From contig NZ_JAFBEG010000001.1 of the NCBI RefSeq assembly GCF_016908635.1, positions 124,001-188,000 on the forward strand: DNA of 64,000 nt, given 5' to 3'. The notes beneath the pieces were generated by a model. That model saw nothing but the letters and a program-made list of their open reading frames with translations, did not search any database and had not been told where the DNA came from. The translations under genes were made by a program, and so were the position numbers. Origin of the DNA: Sporohalobacter salinus (lineage in GTDB: Bacteria > Bacillota > Halanaerobiia > Halobacteroidales > Acetohalobiaceae). This document shows positions 26,100 through 35,800 of this stretch, piece after piece (position 1 is the first letter of the stretch; the number at the start of each line of letters is the position of its first letter).

Positions 26100-27149
26100 A
26101 TGAAAAAAGAAATGGAAGTTGCTGTTATGAACGGAATAGGTGAAATGGATATTGTTAAAAGAGATGTACCAGACCCCAAAAATGATGAAGTTCTTGTTAA
26201 AATTGATTATGTAGGCATTTGCGGTTCTGATCTTCATTATTATGAAACAGGTGCAATAGGTGATTATGTTGTTGATCCTCCATTTGTATTGGGGCATGAG
26301 CCAGGTGGAGTAGTTGTAGAAGTCGGTGAAGATGTAGAACATCTCGAAGCTGGAGATAAAGTAGCATTAGAACCGGGTAAGACCTGTGGTCAATGTGAGT
26401 TTTGTAAAAAAGGTGAATATAATCTATGTCCTGATGTAGAATTCTTTGCAACTCCTCCTATAGATGGTGTTTTCCAAGAATATGTAGCTCATGAAGCAGA
26501 TCTTTGTTTCAAGCTCCCTGAAAATGTAAGTACTTTAGAGGGGGCATTAATGGAACCACTGGCAGTTGGATTTCATACTGCCATTCAGGGTGAAGCTCGG
26601 ATTGGTCAGACAGCTATTGTAATGGGAGCGGGCTGTATCGGCCTGGTAACTATGATGGCCCTGAAAGCTATGGGAATTGCTAAAGTATATGTCGTTGATA
26701 TTATTCAGAAGCGCTTAGAGAAGGCATTGAATTTAGGAGCAACAGAAGTAATTAATGCTAAAGAAGAGGATGTAATTGAAAAGATTAATGAGTTAACAGA
26801 TAACAAAGGATGTGACCTAGCAATAGAAACTGCCGGAACAGAGATTACAGCACGACAATGCATCAAAGTAACTAAGAAAGGGTCCAATATTGTGCTGGTT
26901 GGATATAATGATTCTGGTGAGATGACACTCCCAATGGGGCTGGCTTTAGATAAAGAATTAACCTTCAAAACTGTCTTTAGATATCGTCATATCTATCCTC
27001 TGGCAATAGAGGCTGTTGCAGATGGTAAGGTTAACTTAAAAGATATTGTTACTGATAAATTTGATTTAGATGATGTTCAAGAAGCGATGGATTATAATGT
27101 GAATAATAAGAAAGATATAGTTAAATCAGTTATCAAGATTAGTGATTAA
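26100..27149 (+). CDS. zinc-dependent polyol (sorbitol-type) dehydrogenase
   Basis: The 349-residue MDR-family enzyme oxidises a polyol to a ketose with NAD. Catalytic zinc ligands are the Cys in GICGSDLHYY and the HE of LGHEPGG. A structural zinc site is present (CGQCEFCKKGEYNLC), and the Rossmann motif GAGCIG lies near residue 178. GSDLHYY and the EPLAVG segment are characteristic of sorbitol/xylitol dehydrogenases. A fructokinase gene follows 130 bp later, so sorbitol to fructose is the simplest reading. Upstream 25962-26099 holds no other feature. Confidence 0.88.
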   Translation: MKKEMEVAVMNGIGEMDIVKRDVPDPKNDEVLVKIDYVGICGSDLHYYETGAIGDYVVDPPFVLGHEPGGVVVEVGEDVEHLEAGDKVALEPGKTCGQCEFCKKGEYNLCPDVEFFATPPIDGVFQEYVAHEADLCFKLPENVSTLEGALMEPLAVGFHTAIQGEARIGQTAIVMGAGCIGLVTMMALKAMGIAKVYVVDIIQKRLEKALNLGATEVINAKEEDVIEKINELTDNKGCDLAIETAGTEITARQCIKVTKKGSNIVLVGYNDSGEMTLPMGLALDKELTFKTVFRYRHIYPLAIEAVADGKVNLKDIVTDKFDLDDVQEAMDYNVNNKKDIVKSVIKISD

Positions 27150-27279
27150 AGTAATTTTATTCTAGACTATTAATTACAGATAATAATTTTAATAACAGAT
27201 TTAACTTTTGAAGCGGTATGGAAAATATTAAATCAAATGTAATTTAAGATAGTTATAGTGGATTATAGGAGGGGGTTAA

Positions 27280-28221
27280 ATGCAGGGTGTAATTAGTTTG
27301 GGTGAAGCATTGATTGATTTTACACCACTTGATAAGATAAATAAAGATTTTCGTAAAAATCCCGGTGGTGCACCGGCTAATGTTGCTGTTGCTCTGAGTA
27401 GACTGGGAGTTAAAATTAGTTTTATTGGAAAGGTCGGAGATGATGTTTTAGGTAGATTTTTAGTAGAAAAGTTAGAGTCAGAAGCTGTTAATATAGACAA
27501 TATGTTTACAACTGATGAGGCTAAAACAGGTATAACATTTGTTACACTTGATGAAAAAGGAGATAGAAGTTTCGATTTTTACATAGATCCTAGTGCTGAT
27601 AGGTTTTTAAGCCCAGATGAGATTGATGAAAAATTATTTAAAGAGAATAAGATATTTCATTTTGGATCAATCTCTTTAATTAATGAACCAGCTAAATCTG
27701 CAACAAAAAGAGCGATAACTCTGGCTCGAGAAAATGATATGTTGGTTTCTTATGACCCCAATTTAAGGATGAATCTTTGGAATTCAGCTGAGGAAGCTAG
27801 AAAAAAGATTGTTTCTATGTTGGATAAAGTTGATATTTTAAAAGTATCGGAAGAAGAACTGGAATTTATAACTAGCAAAAAAGATATAGAAAAAGGGGCA
27901 GAAAAAATCAAGGAAAAATATCAGATTCCAGTTATTTTTATAACTTGTGGAAGTAATGGTTCTTATTATTATCACAATTCTCTAGGATTTGTCCCTGCAT
28001 TCAAAGTTGATACAGTAGATACTACAGGTGCTGGAGATGCTTTTATGTCCGGAGTCTTATATTATTTTAATCAAAATGATACTTCCCTAAAAGAAATGGA
28101 TGATGATTTTTTGAAAAAAGTACTTAAATTTGCTAATTATTCTGGTTCACTGGCAGCTTCTGAGAGTGGAGCTATGGCAGCTCTACCTACCTTAAAAAAG
28201 TTAGATGAGTTTACAATCTAA
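27280..28221 (+). CDS. PfkB-family carbohydrate kinase, probable fructokinase
   Basis: The 313-residue kinase has the N-terminal LGEALIDFTP and GGAPANVAVALSRLG motifs of fructokinases and the C-terminal DTTGAGDAF signature with the catalytic Asp. It would phosphorylate the fructose formed by the neighbouring dehydrogenase, feeding glycolysis. Start ATG follows AGGAGGG. Confidence 0.9.
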   Translation: MQGVISLGEALIDFTPLDKINKDFRKNPGGAPANVAVALSRLGVKISFIGKVGDDVLGRFLVEKLESEAVNIDNMFTTDEAKTGITFVTLDEKGDRSFDFYIDPSADRFLSPDEIDEKLFKENKIFHFGSISLINEPAKSATKRAITLARENDMLVSYDPNLRMNLWNSAEEARKKIVSMLDKVDILKVSEEELEFITSKKDIEKGAEKIKEKYQIPVIFITCGSNGSYYYHNSLGFVPAFKVDTVDTTGAGDAFMSGVLYYFNQNDTSLKEMDDDFLKKVLKFANYSGSLAASESGAMAALPTLKKLDEFTI

Positions 28222-28247
28222 TCTAAAAATGAAAATTAATCTATTTT

Positions 28248-28283
28248 AATGGTTCCCCAAATATTTATGGGGGGCCATTTTTT
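28248..28283 (+). terminator. terminator after the fructokinase gene
   Basis: AATGGTTCCCC (28248-28258) pairs, with G-T pairs, to GGGGGGCCATT (28269-28279), followed by TTTTT. It ends the sorbitol cassette. Confidence 0.88.
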
Positions 28284-28312
28284 GATTAATTTTATTAGGA
28301 AGTAAGGGAGTA

Positions 28313-28396
28313 TTACTTTTGTAGCTGAGAGAAGAAGCAAAAGAAGTAATTGATGAAACTAAAGATAGTTTACTTAGAGCTGAATTTGTATTTTAG
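28313..28396 (+). pseudogene. 3'-end fragment of dapL
   Basis: The stretch matches the last 29 codons of dapL (TFVAEG... to RAEFVF), but a 5-base deletion near 28333 shifts the frame and nothing upstream is dapL-like. No start or ribosome binding site is present. The duplicate terminator palindrome follows at 28457. Confidence 0.85.
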
Positions 28397-28456
28397 AAAT
28401 AGTTTAGCTTATTAAAAATTATAGGCGGTGTAATAATTAATATCTATAGTTTTATG

Positions 28457-28490
28457 ATACTCTCAGGAGTAGCTACTCCTGAGAGTATTT
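28457..28490. terminator. bidirectional terminator, duplicate of the dapL terminator
   Basis: ATACTCTCAGGAGTAG and its complement form a perfect 32-base palindrome (28457-28488), nearly identical to that at 20848 but with a shorter T-run. On the minus strand it would end the DUF4198 transcript. Confidence 0.85.
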
Positions 28491-28507
28491 AAATTAGAAA
28501 ATTAATT

Positions 28508-29227
28508 TTAGTTAATATTTGATAGATATAAGGTATTAATATGTGAAATTTGGTTGTAATCTTTACCATGCCACTTTCCATGAGTGTTAACAGTATGCTT
28601 AGCTACTATTAAATAATCATCATTCTTTTCTAAAGTGAAAGTAGCTTTGCCAGATTGATTAGTTTTTAACTGAACTGGTTCTGTAGGATTACTTTTAGTG
28701 ATTACAGAAATTTTAGTATTTGGCATTACCCTTCCTTTATAACGAACTTCTATAGTAAAGTCATCCCCAGCGTTAAGTTCATGAATTTTAGTTTGAGGAA
28801 TAATCTCTAAGGGTAAGCCTACTGCTTTGTTTTTAGTAGAAACTTTTTCTTTAGATGTTGTATGGATAATACTTTTGGCTGTAAATTGGTATAACGATTT
28901 TTTATAGATGCTAACAGGTCTGATAACATATATTTGATGATTGCCTCCAGGATGTAATTTAGTTTTACCGCTTAAATAAGTTTTTTTGTCTGTTAAGTTT
29001 AATTCCTTTCTAATTCCGTCGGAACGTTGTAAATAAGCTTTTAATTTAGTAGTATTTAGATTAGTAATGTCATTTTTAAAATGTCCCCAATAAGCTTTGA
29101 AGATAGTTTTATTACTATTATGGTAATTATCAATAGTTTCAAGCCATAGATAGTGAGCTGAGGCAAGACCTGAAATCATAGTTAATGAAAGAATTAAAAT
29201 TAAAGTAACTAATGAATATTTCTTCAT
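28508..29227 (-). CDS. secreted DUF4198-type protein
   Basis: The chosen ATG 29227 (MKKYSLVTLIL) follows AGGAGGAG; the open frame extends upstream without a good start. The 239-residue product has a signal peptide ending in SGLASA, so the mature protein would begin with His (HYLWLE). DUF4198 proteins are periplasmic or surface beta-rich domains often linked to nickel or cobalt uptake, and a mature N-terminal His can bind metal. The C-terminal half (PNTKISVITKS, SGKATFTLEKNDDYLIVAKH) looks like an immunoglobulin-like domain. No transporter gene adjoins it. Its last codons are duplicated at 20904-20974. Confidence 0.75.
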   Translation of the reverse strand: MKKYSLVTLILILSLTMISGLASAHYLWLETIDNYHNSNKTIFKAYWGHFKNDITNLNTTKLKAYLQRSDGIRKELNLTDKKTYLSGKTKLHPGGNHQIYVIRPVSIYKKSLYQFTAKSIIHTTSKEKVSTKNKAVGLPLEIIPQTKIHELNAGDDFTIEVRYKGRVMPNTKISVITKSNPTEPVQLKTNQSGKATFTLEKNDDYLIVAKHTVNTHGKWHGKDYNQISHINTLYLSNIN

Positions 29228-29621
29228 ATTAATTTTCTCCTCCTTATCATATATTTTTTGGGTTTCTAAATAGTTAAGAATAAATATCATTAGATGCTAC
29301 TAATTAACTCACCTCCTTAAATAAATTATATTTTCTTAACATTTTTTAGTTAAAAGTAACACTAAATATGAGTTTAAATATATTTTTATTAATTCCTTTC
29401 TTTTATTGAAATATCTTCAAAAAATTTATTTAATGGATTTTGAAACATGCTTATAGGGATTTAATATTCCTAAATATAGAATATAGTGAGTATTAAAGGA
29501 ACTTCATAAAATAATAGCAAATATTTATTTGAAGAGTGTAATTTAAAATAAAGGTTTATATGAGAAAATTCAAGTTGTAGTTTGATGATAAATTGCGGAA
29601 ATTAGATTTTAAATTTCTTTC

Positions 29622-29673
29622 TTGACAGTAAAAGTTATGTAATATATACTATAAAATGTCCAGTCAGTCATTT
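29622..29673 (+). promoter_or_regulatory. promoter and operator of the TetR-RND operon
   Basis: TTGACA (29622-29627), 17 bases, TATACT (29645-29650). Right after the -10, AAATG (29654-29658) and CATTT (29669-29673) enclose TCCAGTCAGT, a TetR/AcrR-like partial palindrome. The rest of the 29228-29621 gap is AT-rich with no gene seen. Confidence 0.7.
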
Positions 29674-29704
29674 ATGGTTATTTTTTCTAAAAGGGGTGTG
29701 ATGA

Positions 29705-30292
29705 GTGGAATTAGATGACAAAGAAGAAATAATTTTAAAGGCAGCAGCAGAGGTTTTTGCAGATAAAGGATTCTATAAAGCAACAGTGATTGAAATTGCT
29801 AAACAAGCTGGTATAGCAAAAGGGACAATCTATCTTTATTTTGATAGTAAGCGTGATTTATTTAAATCATTAATTATCTCTAAGTTTGAATTTCTTTATT
29901 ATGGAGCTCAGGAGGATAAAGATAATAAAAATAATTTTGAAGATATGATAAAAAGTATTATTACTCGAGAGCTTAAATTTTTTGCCGAGGAAGCTGATTT
30001 ATCTAAGTCAATTATTTTCGGGTTTTCCGGTATGGATGAAGAGGTTAAGGTAGCTCTTTGTGAAATACGAGAAAAATATCGAGAAGTGATTAAAGAAATT
30101 ATTCAACTAGGAATTGAAGACGAAGTAATAAGGAATATAAGATTGGATAATGCTGTGATTACTTTACAAGGTATTATCCATAGTTTCGGATTTAATCATT
30201 ATCTTACACCAACTGGTAGGAAGGATGAAGTGGAAGAACTGACTGATAGAATTTACAATTTATTCATTAATGGAATTGGTAAGAGAAATTAG
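29705..30292 (+). CDS. TetR/AcrR-family regulator
   Basis: The 195-residue protein has a TetR helix-turn-helix at residues 10-55 (ILKAAAEVFADKGFYKATVIEIAKQAGIAKGTIYLYFDSKRDLF) and an all-helical ligand domain. The start is GTG 29705 after AAGGGGTG. It heads the TolC-adaptor-RND operon and probably represses it through the palindrome in its promoter. Confidence 0.93.
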   Translation: MELDDKEEIILKAAAEVFADKGFYKATVIEIAKQAGIAKGTIYLYFDSKRDLFKSLIISKFEFLYYGAQEDKDNKNNFEDMIKSIITRELKFFAEEADLSKSIIFGFSGMDEEVKVALCEIREKYREVIKEIIQLGIEDEVIRNIRLDNAVITLQGIIHSFGFNHYLTPTGRKDEVEELTDRIYNLFINGIGKRN

Positions 30293-30304
30293 GGGAGGTA
30301 TAAC

Positions 30305-31651
30305 ATGCATCGAAAGATTAGGTTTTCAAGTTTGATTTTATTATTAGCTTTGGGACTAATATTAAATAGTACAGTTGTTATTCAGTCCCAAGATAAAGAA
30401 GTAGTTGAATTAAATTTAAAAAAAGGAATTAAGATGGGATTAGAACATAATTCCTCACTTCAGCAGCTAAAATCAAAAGTAAAAGCAGCTAAGGCAGCTG
30501 TAGATCAAGTAGAGGCTCAATTAAAACCTGGAGTTTCTATTAATTCTAGTTATACTCGGTTAGATGAAGAACCAACTGATTTATTGGGAAATTCTACTGG
30601 TTCTAAAAATCAGTACCAACATCAATTGAAATTAAATTATTTATTGTATAGAACGCCGGCTAAATTGAAAGTAAAACAGAAGAAGTATCAATGGGAGAAG
30701 ATAAAAGAAAAATATGAACATCAAAAGAAACAGCTAGCTTATAAGATTACGAGTAATTATTATGAAATTCTTAAGGCCAAAAAGCTAGTTAAAGTTAATC
30801 AAGAATCATTAAAACAAGTAGAAAAACATTTAAAGCAAACACAGGCTCATTTTGAAGCCGGTAATGCAATTAAGACTGATGTACTTCAAACAAAAGTCCG
30901 CAAAAGTGAAGTCCAGCAGCAGCTTTTACAGGTAAAGAATAAGTTACAGTTAGCTCGTGAACGCTTTAAAAATCTTTTAGAAATTAATGGAGCTAAGAAG
31001 ATAAGAATAAAAGAAAAGGTTAGTTTTCCAGATATAGATTTGTCATTACAGTCTGCAGTTAACTTTGCTTTTAAGAATCGATCTGATTTAAATTCATTAC
31101 AATCTCAACTTACATCTCTTCGCCAAGGATTAAAATGGGCTCAGAAGAGTGATAATCCTAGTTTAGCTTTATCAGGAAATGTAGCTAAAGAAGGTTCTGA
31201 GTTTAATCCTGATAGTGATGAATCTTGGTCAGCAATGGTTAATTTAGAATGGGATCTCTATGATGGTGGTGAGAATGAGGCTTTAGTTAAACAGTCTAGG
31301 TCAAACTTAGAAGCTCAACAAGCTGCTTTAGATAAGAAAAAGCAGACTATTGATCTTGAGGTTAGAGAGAGCTTTTTAAATCTGGATTTGAGCCAGAAAC
31401 AGAAAGCAACTGCTAAACAGAGAGTAAAGAAAGCCCAAGAGAACTTGAGATTAGCTAAGTTGCGTTATAAAGAAGGGGCTGCTATTAATACAGAAGTAAT
31501 TGATGCTCAAGTAGAGCTTTCTAAAGCTAAAACTGATTATCAGAAACAGGTTTATGATTACTATATCAATCAAGCAGCGTTATTAAAATCAATCGGAATG
31601 TCTTATCTCTCATTACATAATTCAGAACTGGATTTAAAGGAAGGTAATTAA
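30305..31651 (+). CDS. TolC-family outer membrane efflux protein
   Basis: The 448-residue protein starts with a signal peptide (hydrophobic core residues 9-26). It then has long glutamine- and lysine-rich coiled-coil helices in two repeats, each with the TolC-type N-terminal LNLKKGIKMGLEHN and later LRLAKLRYKEGAAINTEVIDAQVEL. It forms the outer membrane exit duct for the downstream RND pump. Its presence is direct evidence for an outer membrane in this Firmicute-like genome. Confidence 0.92.
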   Translation: MHRKIRFSSLILLLALGLILNSTVVIQSQDKEVVELNLKKGIKMGLEHNSSLQQLKSKVKAAKAAVDQVEAQLKPGVSINSSYTRLDEEPTDLLGNSTGSKNQYQHQLKLNYLLYRTPAKLKVKQKKYQWEKIKEKYEHQKKQLAYKITSNYYEILKAKKLVKVNQESLKQVEKHLKQTQAHFEAGNAIKTDVLQTKVRKSEVQQQLLQVKNKLQLARERFKNLLEINGAKKIRIKEKVSFPDIDLSLQSAVNFAFKNRSDLNSLQSQLTSLRQGLKWAQKSDNPSLALSGNVAKEGSEFNPDSDESWSAMVNLEWDLYDGGENEALVKQSRSNLEAQQAALDKKKQTIDLEVRESFLNLDLSQKQKATAKQRVKKAQENLRLAKLRYKEGAAINTEVIDAQVELSKAKTDYQKQVYDYYINQAALLKSIGMSYLSLHNSELDLKEGN

Positions 31652-31679
31652 GTTTTCTGTTCAAGGAGGGAAGAATTAA

Positions 31680-32822
31680 ATGAAGAAAATAAATTTGATT
31701 ATATTATTAGCTAGTTTGCTCATTTTTAGTTTAGTTATTTCTGGTTGTAGTTCAAATAGCAAACAAGCAATAGCTAACTCTGAACCAAAGAAAAAGAAAA
31801 AAGTTAAACAAGAAACTACTAAAGATAATAAGATAATAGTTCAAGTAGCTAAAGCTATAAAAGATGATTTTAAGGTAGATCTTAATTTCACTGGTGAATT
31901 ATCAGCTTATAGAAAAGTAAGCTTAGTACCGGAAATTTCAGGAGTTGTTAGAGAGATAAAGTTTGAAGAGAATGATCAAGTAAAAGAGGGGCAATTATTA
32001 TTAAAATTGGATCAGGCTATTGAAAAAGCAGAATTAGAAAAAGCAGAGGGAAATTTAGAAGTAGCTAGGGCTCGTTTAGATAATGCTCGGAAAAACTTTA
32101 AAAGGATTAAAAGTCTGTATGAAAAGAATGTAACTTCTAAAAGTGAATATGATTCTACTAAAAGTAAGTATGAAGTAGCTCGAGCTCAGGTGAAGCAAGC
32201 TAAGGCAGCATTAAATTCCGCTGAGACTAAGTTAAATAAAACGACAATTGAAAGTCCAATTAAAGGAGTCATTGCTCAAAAGAAGATAGAGTTAGGAGAG
32301 ATGGCTACTACAGGTAAACCTGTAGCTGAGATAGTCCAATTAAGACCGTTAGAATTTGAAGGAAGTATATCTACTACTGATTTAACTAAAGTTGATGTCG
32401 GTCAAAAGGTAACTGTTGCAGTAGATAGCTACCCTAAACAGACTTTTATAGGTGAAATTAGTAAAGTAGCATCGACAGTAGATCCATCTAATCGCGGTCT
32501 TAAAGTGACAGTTGAGGTTGCTAATAAGGAATTACTACTTAAACCAGGTATGTTTGCGGAAGGAAAGATATTGATTAACGAATTGAAGGATGTTTTGGTG
32601 ATGCCTAAAGCAGCAATAAAGGAACGAAATAACAAGAAAGAAATTTTAGTTGTAAAAAATGGAGTCATAAAGACTAGACATGTGGAGGTAGGCTCAAGCA
32701 ATAATAATCGAATTGCAGTTTATAAAGGGCTAAAACCAGGGGAGAAGGTTGTTGTTCGCGGCCCTGCTAATCTACAGCCTGGTACTGAGGTTGAGACTAC
32801 AGAATGGGGTGAAACTGAATGA
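31680..32822 (+). CDS. RND efflux periplasmic adaptor (membrane fusion protein)
   Basis: The 380-residue protein is a lipoprotein: hydrophobic segment then VISGCSS, with Cys at about residue 23. It has a barrel-sandwich (lipoyl-like) domain around residue 75 (VPEISGVVREIKFEENDQVKEGQLLLKLD), a helical hairpin (about 105-165) and beta-barrel domains, as in AcrA/MexA. It bridges the TolC-like and RND proteins encoded beside it and overlaps the RND gene by 4 bp. Confidence 0.94.
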   Translation: MKKINLIILLASLLIFSLVISGCSSNSKQAIANSEPKKKKKVKQETTKDNKIIVQVAKAIKDDFKVDLNFTGELSAYRKVSLVPEISGVVREIKFEENDQVKEGQLLLKLDQAIEKAELEKAEGNLEVARARLDNARKNFKRIKSLYEKNVTSKSEYDSTKSKYEVARAQVKQAKAALNSAETKLNKTTIESPIKGVIAQKKIELGEMATTGKPVAEIVQLRPLEFEGSISTTDLTKVDVGQKVTVAVDSYPKQTFIGEISKVASTVDPSNRGLKVTVEVANKELLLKPGMFAEGKILINELKDVLVMPKAAIKERNNKKEILVVKNGVIKTRHVEVGSSNNNRIAVYKGLKPGEKVVVRGPANLQPGTEVETTEWGETE

Positions 32823-35800
32823 AGTTATCGGAGTTTTCAGTCGATCGCCCTGTAACTACAGTAATGTTAATTTTGATTATTTTAGTATTAGGTGGTATTG
32901 CTTTTACACGTTTAAGTGTAGATTTATATCCTGATATGACAATACCGGTTATTTCAGTATCTACTGATTATTCTGGTGCTGCTCCTGAGGAGATAGAACA
33001 ATCAATTACCCGACCGTTAGAAGAAGGTTTGGCTACAGTAGATGATATAGATTCAGTTAGTTCTACTTCTCGGGAAGGCTTATCTCAGATAAATTTAGAG
33101 TTTGACTGGGGAACTGATATGGACATGGCAGCTGTTGATGTTAGAGAACAAGTTAGTTTGATCAAAGATAAACTTCCTGATGAGGCTGAAGAACCAATAG
33201 TGAAGAAAGTTGATTTGGATCAGATACCGATCTTGATCTTTGGTGTTTCATCTGATCAAAGAAGCGGCTTAGAATTAAAAGATTTTGCTGAAGAGAATAT
33301 CAAAGATGAGTTGGAAAAGATTCCTGGTTTAGCTTCTGCTTCAATTGTAAGTGGAGAAAATCGTCAGATTAATATCAATGTTAATCGGGAAAAGTTAGAA
33401 GGATACAATCTTTCGATTAGTCAGGTAACAGATGCTTTACGTCAAGAGAATATCAATTTACCTGGTGGTGAGATTACAGAAAGACCTACTGAGTATCTAT
33501 TGCGAACTGAAGGACAGTTTGAAAATATTGACCAAATAAAGAATGTAATCATTGCTATGCGTCAGCAGAAACCTATCACAATTAGTGATATTGCAGAAGT
33601 TGAAGATGGGTATGAAGATCGAGAGGTTTATGTTCGTGTTAATGAAAGAAAAACTGTGGGAGCAATGGTTACTAAACAGTCTGGAGCTAATACTGTAGAA
33701 GTAATCAATCGAGCTAAAAAGAAACTAGAAAAAATAAAAAAGAATCTTCCTTCAGATATTCATATAGATATTTCACGAGATCAGTCTAAATTTATTAAAA
33801 AGTCCATTGCTACTGTCCAACAGAATGTACTTACTGGTGGGCTATTTGCAGTTATTATACTCTTCTTATTTTTAAGGAGTTTTCGCAGTACATTTATTAT
33901 TGGTGCTGCTATTCCAATAACTGTAATTGCAGCTTTTGGTTTGCTTTACTACAGTGGATATACACTTAACTTAATGACACTTGGTGGTTTAGCTTTAGGG
34001 GTAGGAATGTTGGTAGATAATTCAGTTGTAGTATTAGAGAATATTTTCCGACATTTGCAGCATGAAGGGGCCGACCCTATTCGAGCAGCTAAGCAAGGAA
34101 GTAGTGAAGTAGGAACAGCAGTTTTTGCTTCTACAATGACTACTTTAGCTGTCTTTATTCCAATTTCTTTTGTTGAGGGAATAGCACAAGAATTATTTGG
34201 TCCGTTTTCAATGACAGTTGCTTTTGCGTTGTTTGCATCATTTATTATTGCTATTACTTTTGTGCCTATGTCTTCAGCTAGACTATTAAGCTTTAATAAT
34301 GTTGAGGAAAACAAAGATGATGATGAAGAGAAAGTGACTGTTAGGATTGCAAATAAGGTAATGGATGTTTATCGTCAGATGTTAGATTGGTGCCTTGATC
34401 ATCGTAAAACAGTACTTACTATGGCAGTAATCTTGTTTGTTGCTTCATTGGCTTTGTTTCCTTTTATTGGGAAAGAATTTATGCCTGATTCAGAACGAGA
34501 TGCTTTTCGAATAATGGTAGAACTACCAGTAGGTACTGATTTGGAAACTACTAATCAGGAGTCAAAAAAGATAGAAGATATAATTACACAAATTCCTGAA
34601 GTACGGGTAGCTTTTAATTTATTAGGAGATACCGGAGGAAAGGGAAGTACTAGTGGTTCTAATGAAGCAATGTTTATGATTCGCTTAATAGATGAAGAGA
34701 AGCGGGAAAGAAGCACTAGTGAAATTCAAGAAGAAATTCGATCGAAGTTGCCGCCTATTCCTGGAGCTGAGATAAGATTTGCTGAAGCTAGTATGCTTGG
34801 CGGTAGCGGAAATGATTCTGCTTTAAACATTAAGGTCTTTGGCGAAGATCTGGATAGATTAGAATCTTTAGCTAAGCAAGTGAAGAAGGAAGCCCAAAAA
34901 GTTAGCGGTACTAGAGATATTTATAGTTCTGTTGATGAAGGAAAGCCTGAAATTAGAGTTGATGTAGACCGCAAGCGGGCAGCAGATCTCGGTTTAGGAG
35001 TAAATAAAATAGGAAAGACAGTTGAAACTTATGTTAATGGAAGGACTGCAACACAGTATCATGGAACAGATGACGGAGATACAGTTGATATTGAAGTAAG
35101 ATTGGCTAAAAAAGATCGGACGATGATACAGCAGCTTGATTCAATGAAGATTATGACGTCTAAAGGTCGGTTTATTCCTTTAAATTCTGTAGCTAAAATA
35201 GTTCAAACCAAAGGACCAACAAAGATTGACCGTGAGGACCAACAGCGTCATGTCAGTGTTTATAGTGATATTGAAGGACGTGATTTGGGTAGTGTTGTAG
35301 CTGATATAGAATCTAGAGTAAAATCTAATGTTGAGTTACCAGCTAATTATAGGATTGAATACGGCGGAGAGAATGAAGATATGCAGGAAACCTTTAAAAA
35401 TCTAAGTATGGCTTTAGTAGTAGCTATTATATTAGTCTATATGGTTCTTGCTTCTCAGTTTGAATCGCTTCTCCATCCGTTCACGGTAATGTTAACTTTA
35501 CCGCTAACATTAATTGGAGTTTTAGCTGCCTTATTCTTAACTGGAGAAACGATTAGTGCTACTTCTATGATTGGAGTTATTATGTTGGCTGGGATAGTAG
35601 TTAATAATGCTATTGTTTTAGTTGACTATATTAATATTCTTCGGAGTAGAGGTTTAAGAAGAAGAGAAGCTGTTCTAGAAGCTGGTCCTATACGACTGCG
35701 TCCAGTGTTAATGACAGCTTTAACGACAATTTTAGGTTTGATTCCAATAGCGGCTGGTTGGGGTAGTGGATCTGAAGGAATGGCCCCGATGGGAATTGCA

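Larger units (their letters stand above)
28313..28577. repeat. right copy of the direct repeat flanking the sorbitol cassette
   Basis: The partner of 20700-20974. Here the dapL end is a broken fragment and the DUF4198 gene is intact, the mirror situation of the left copy. The distance between copies is 7,613 bp and encloses exactly the sorbitol cassette. Confidence 0.88.
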
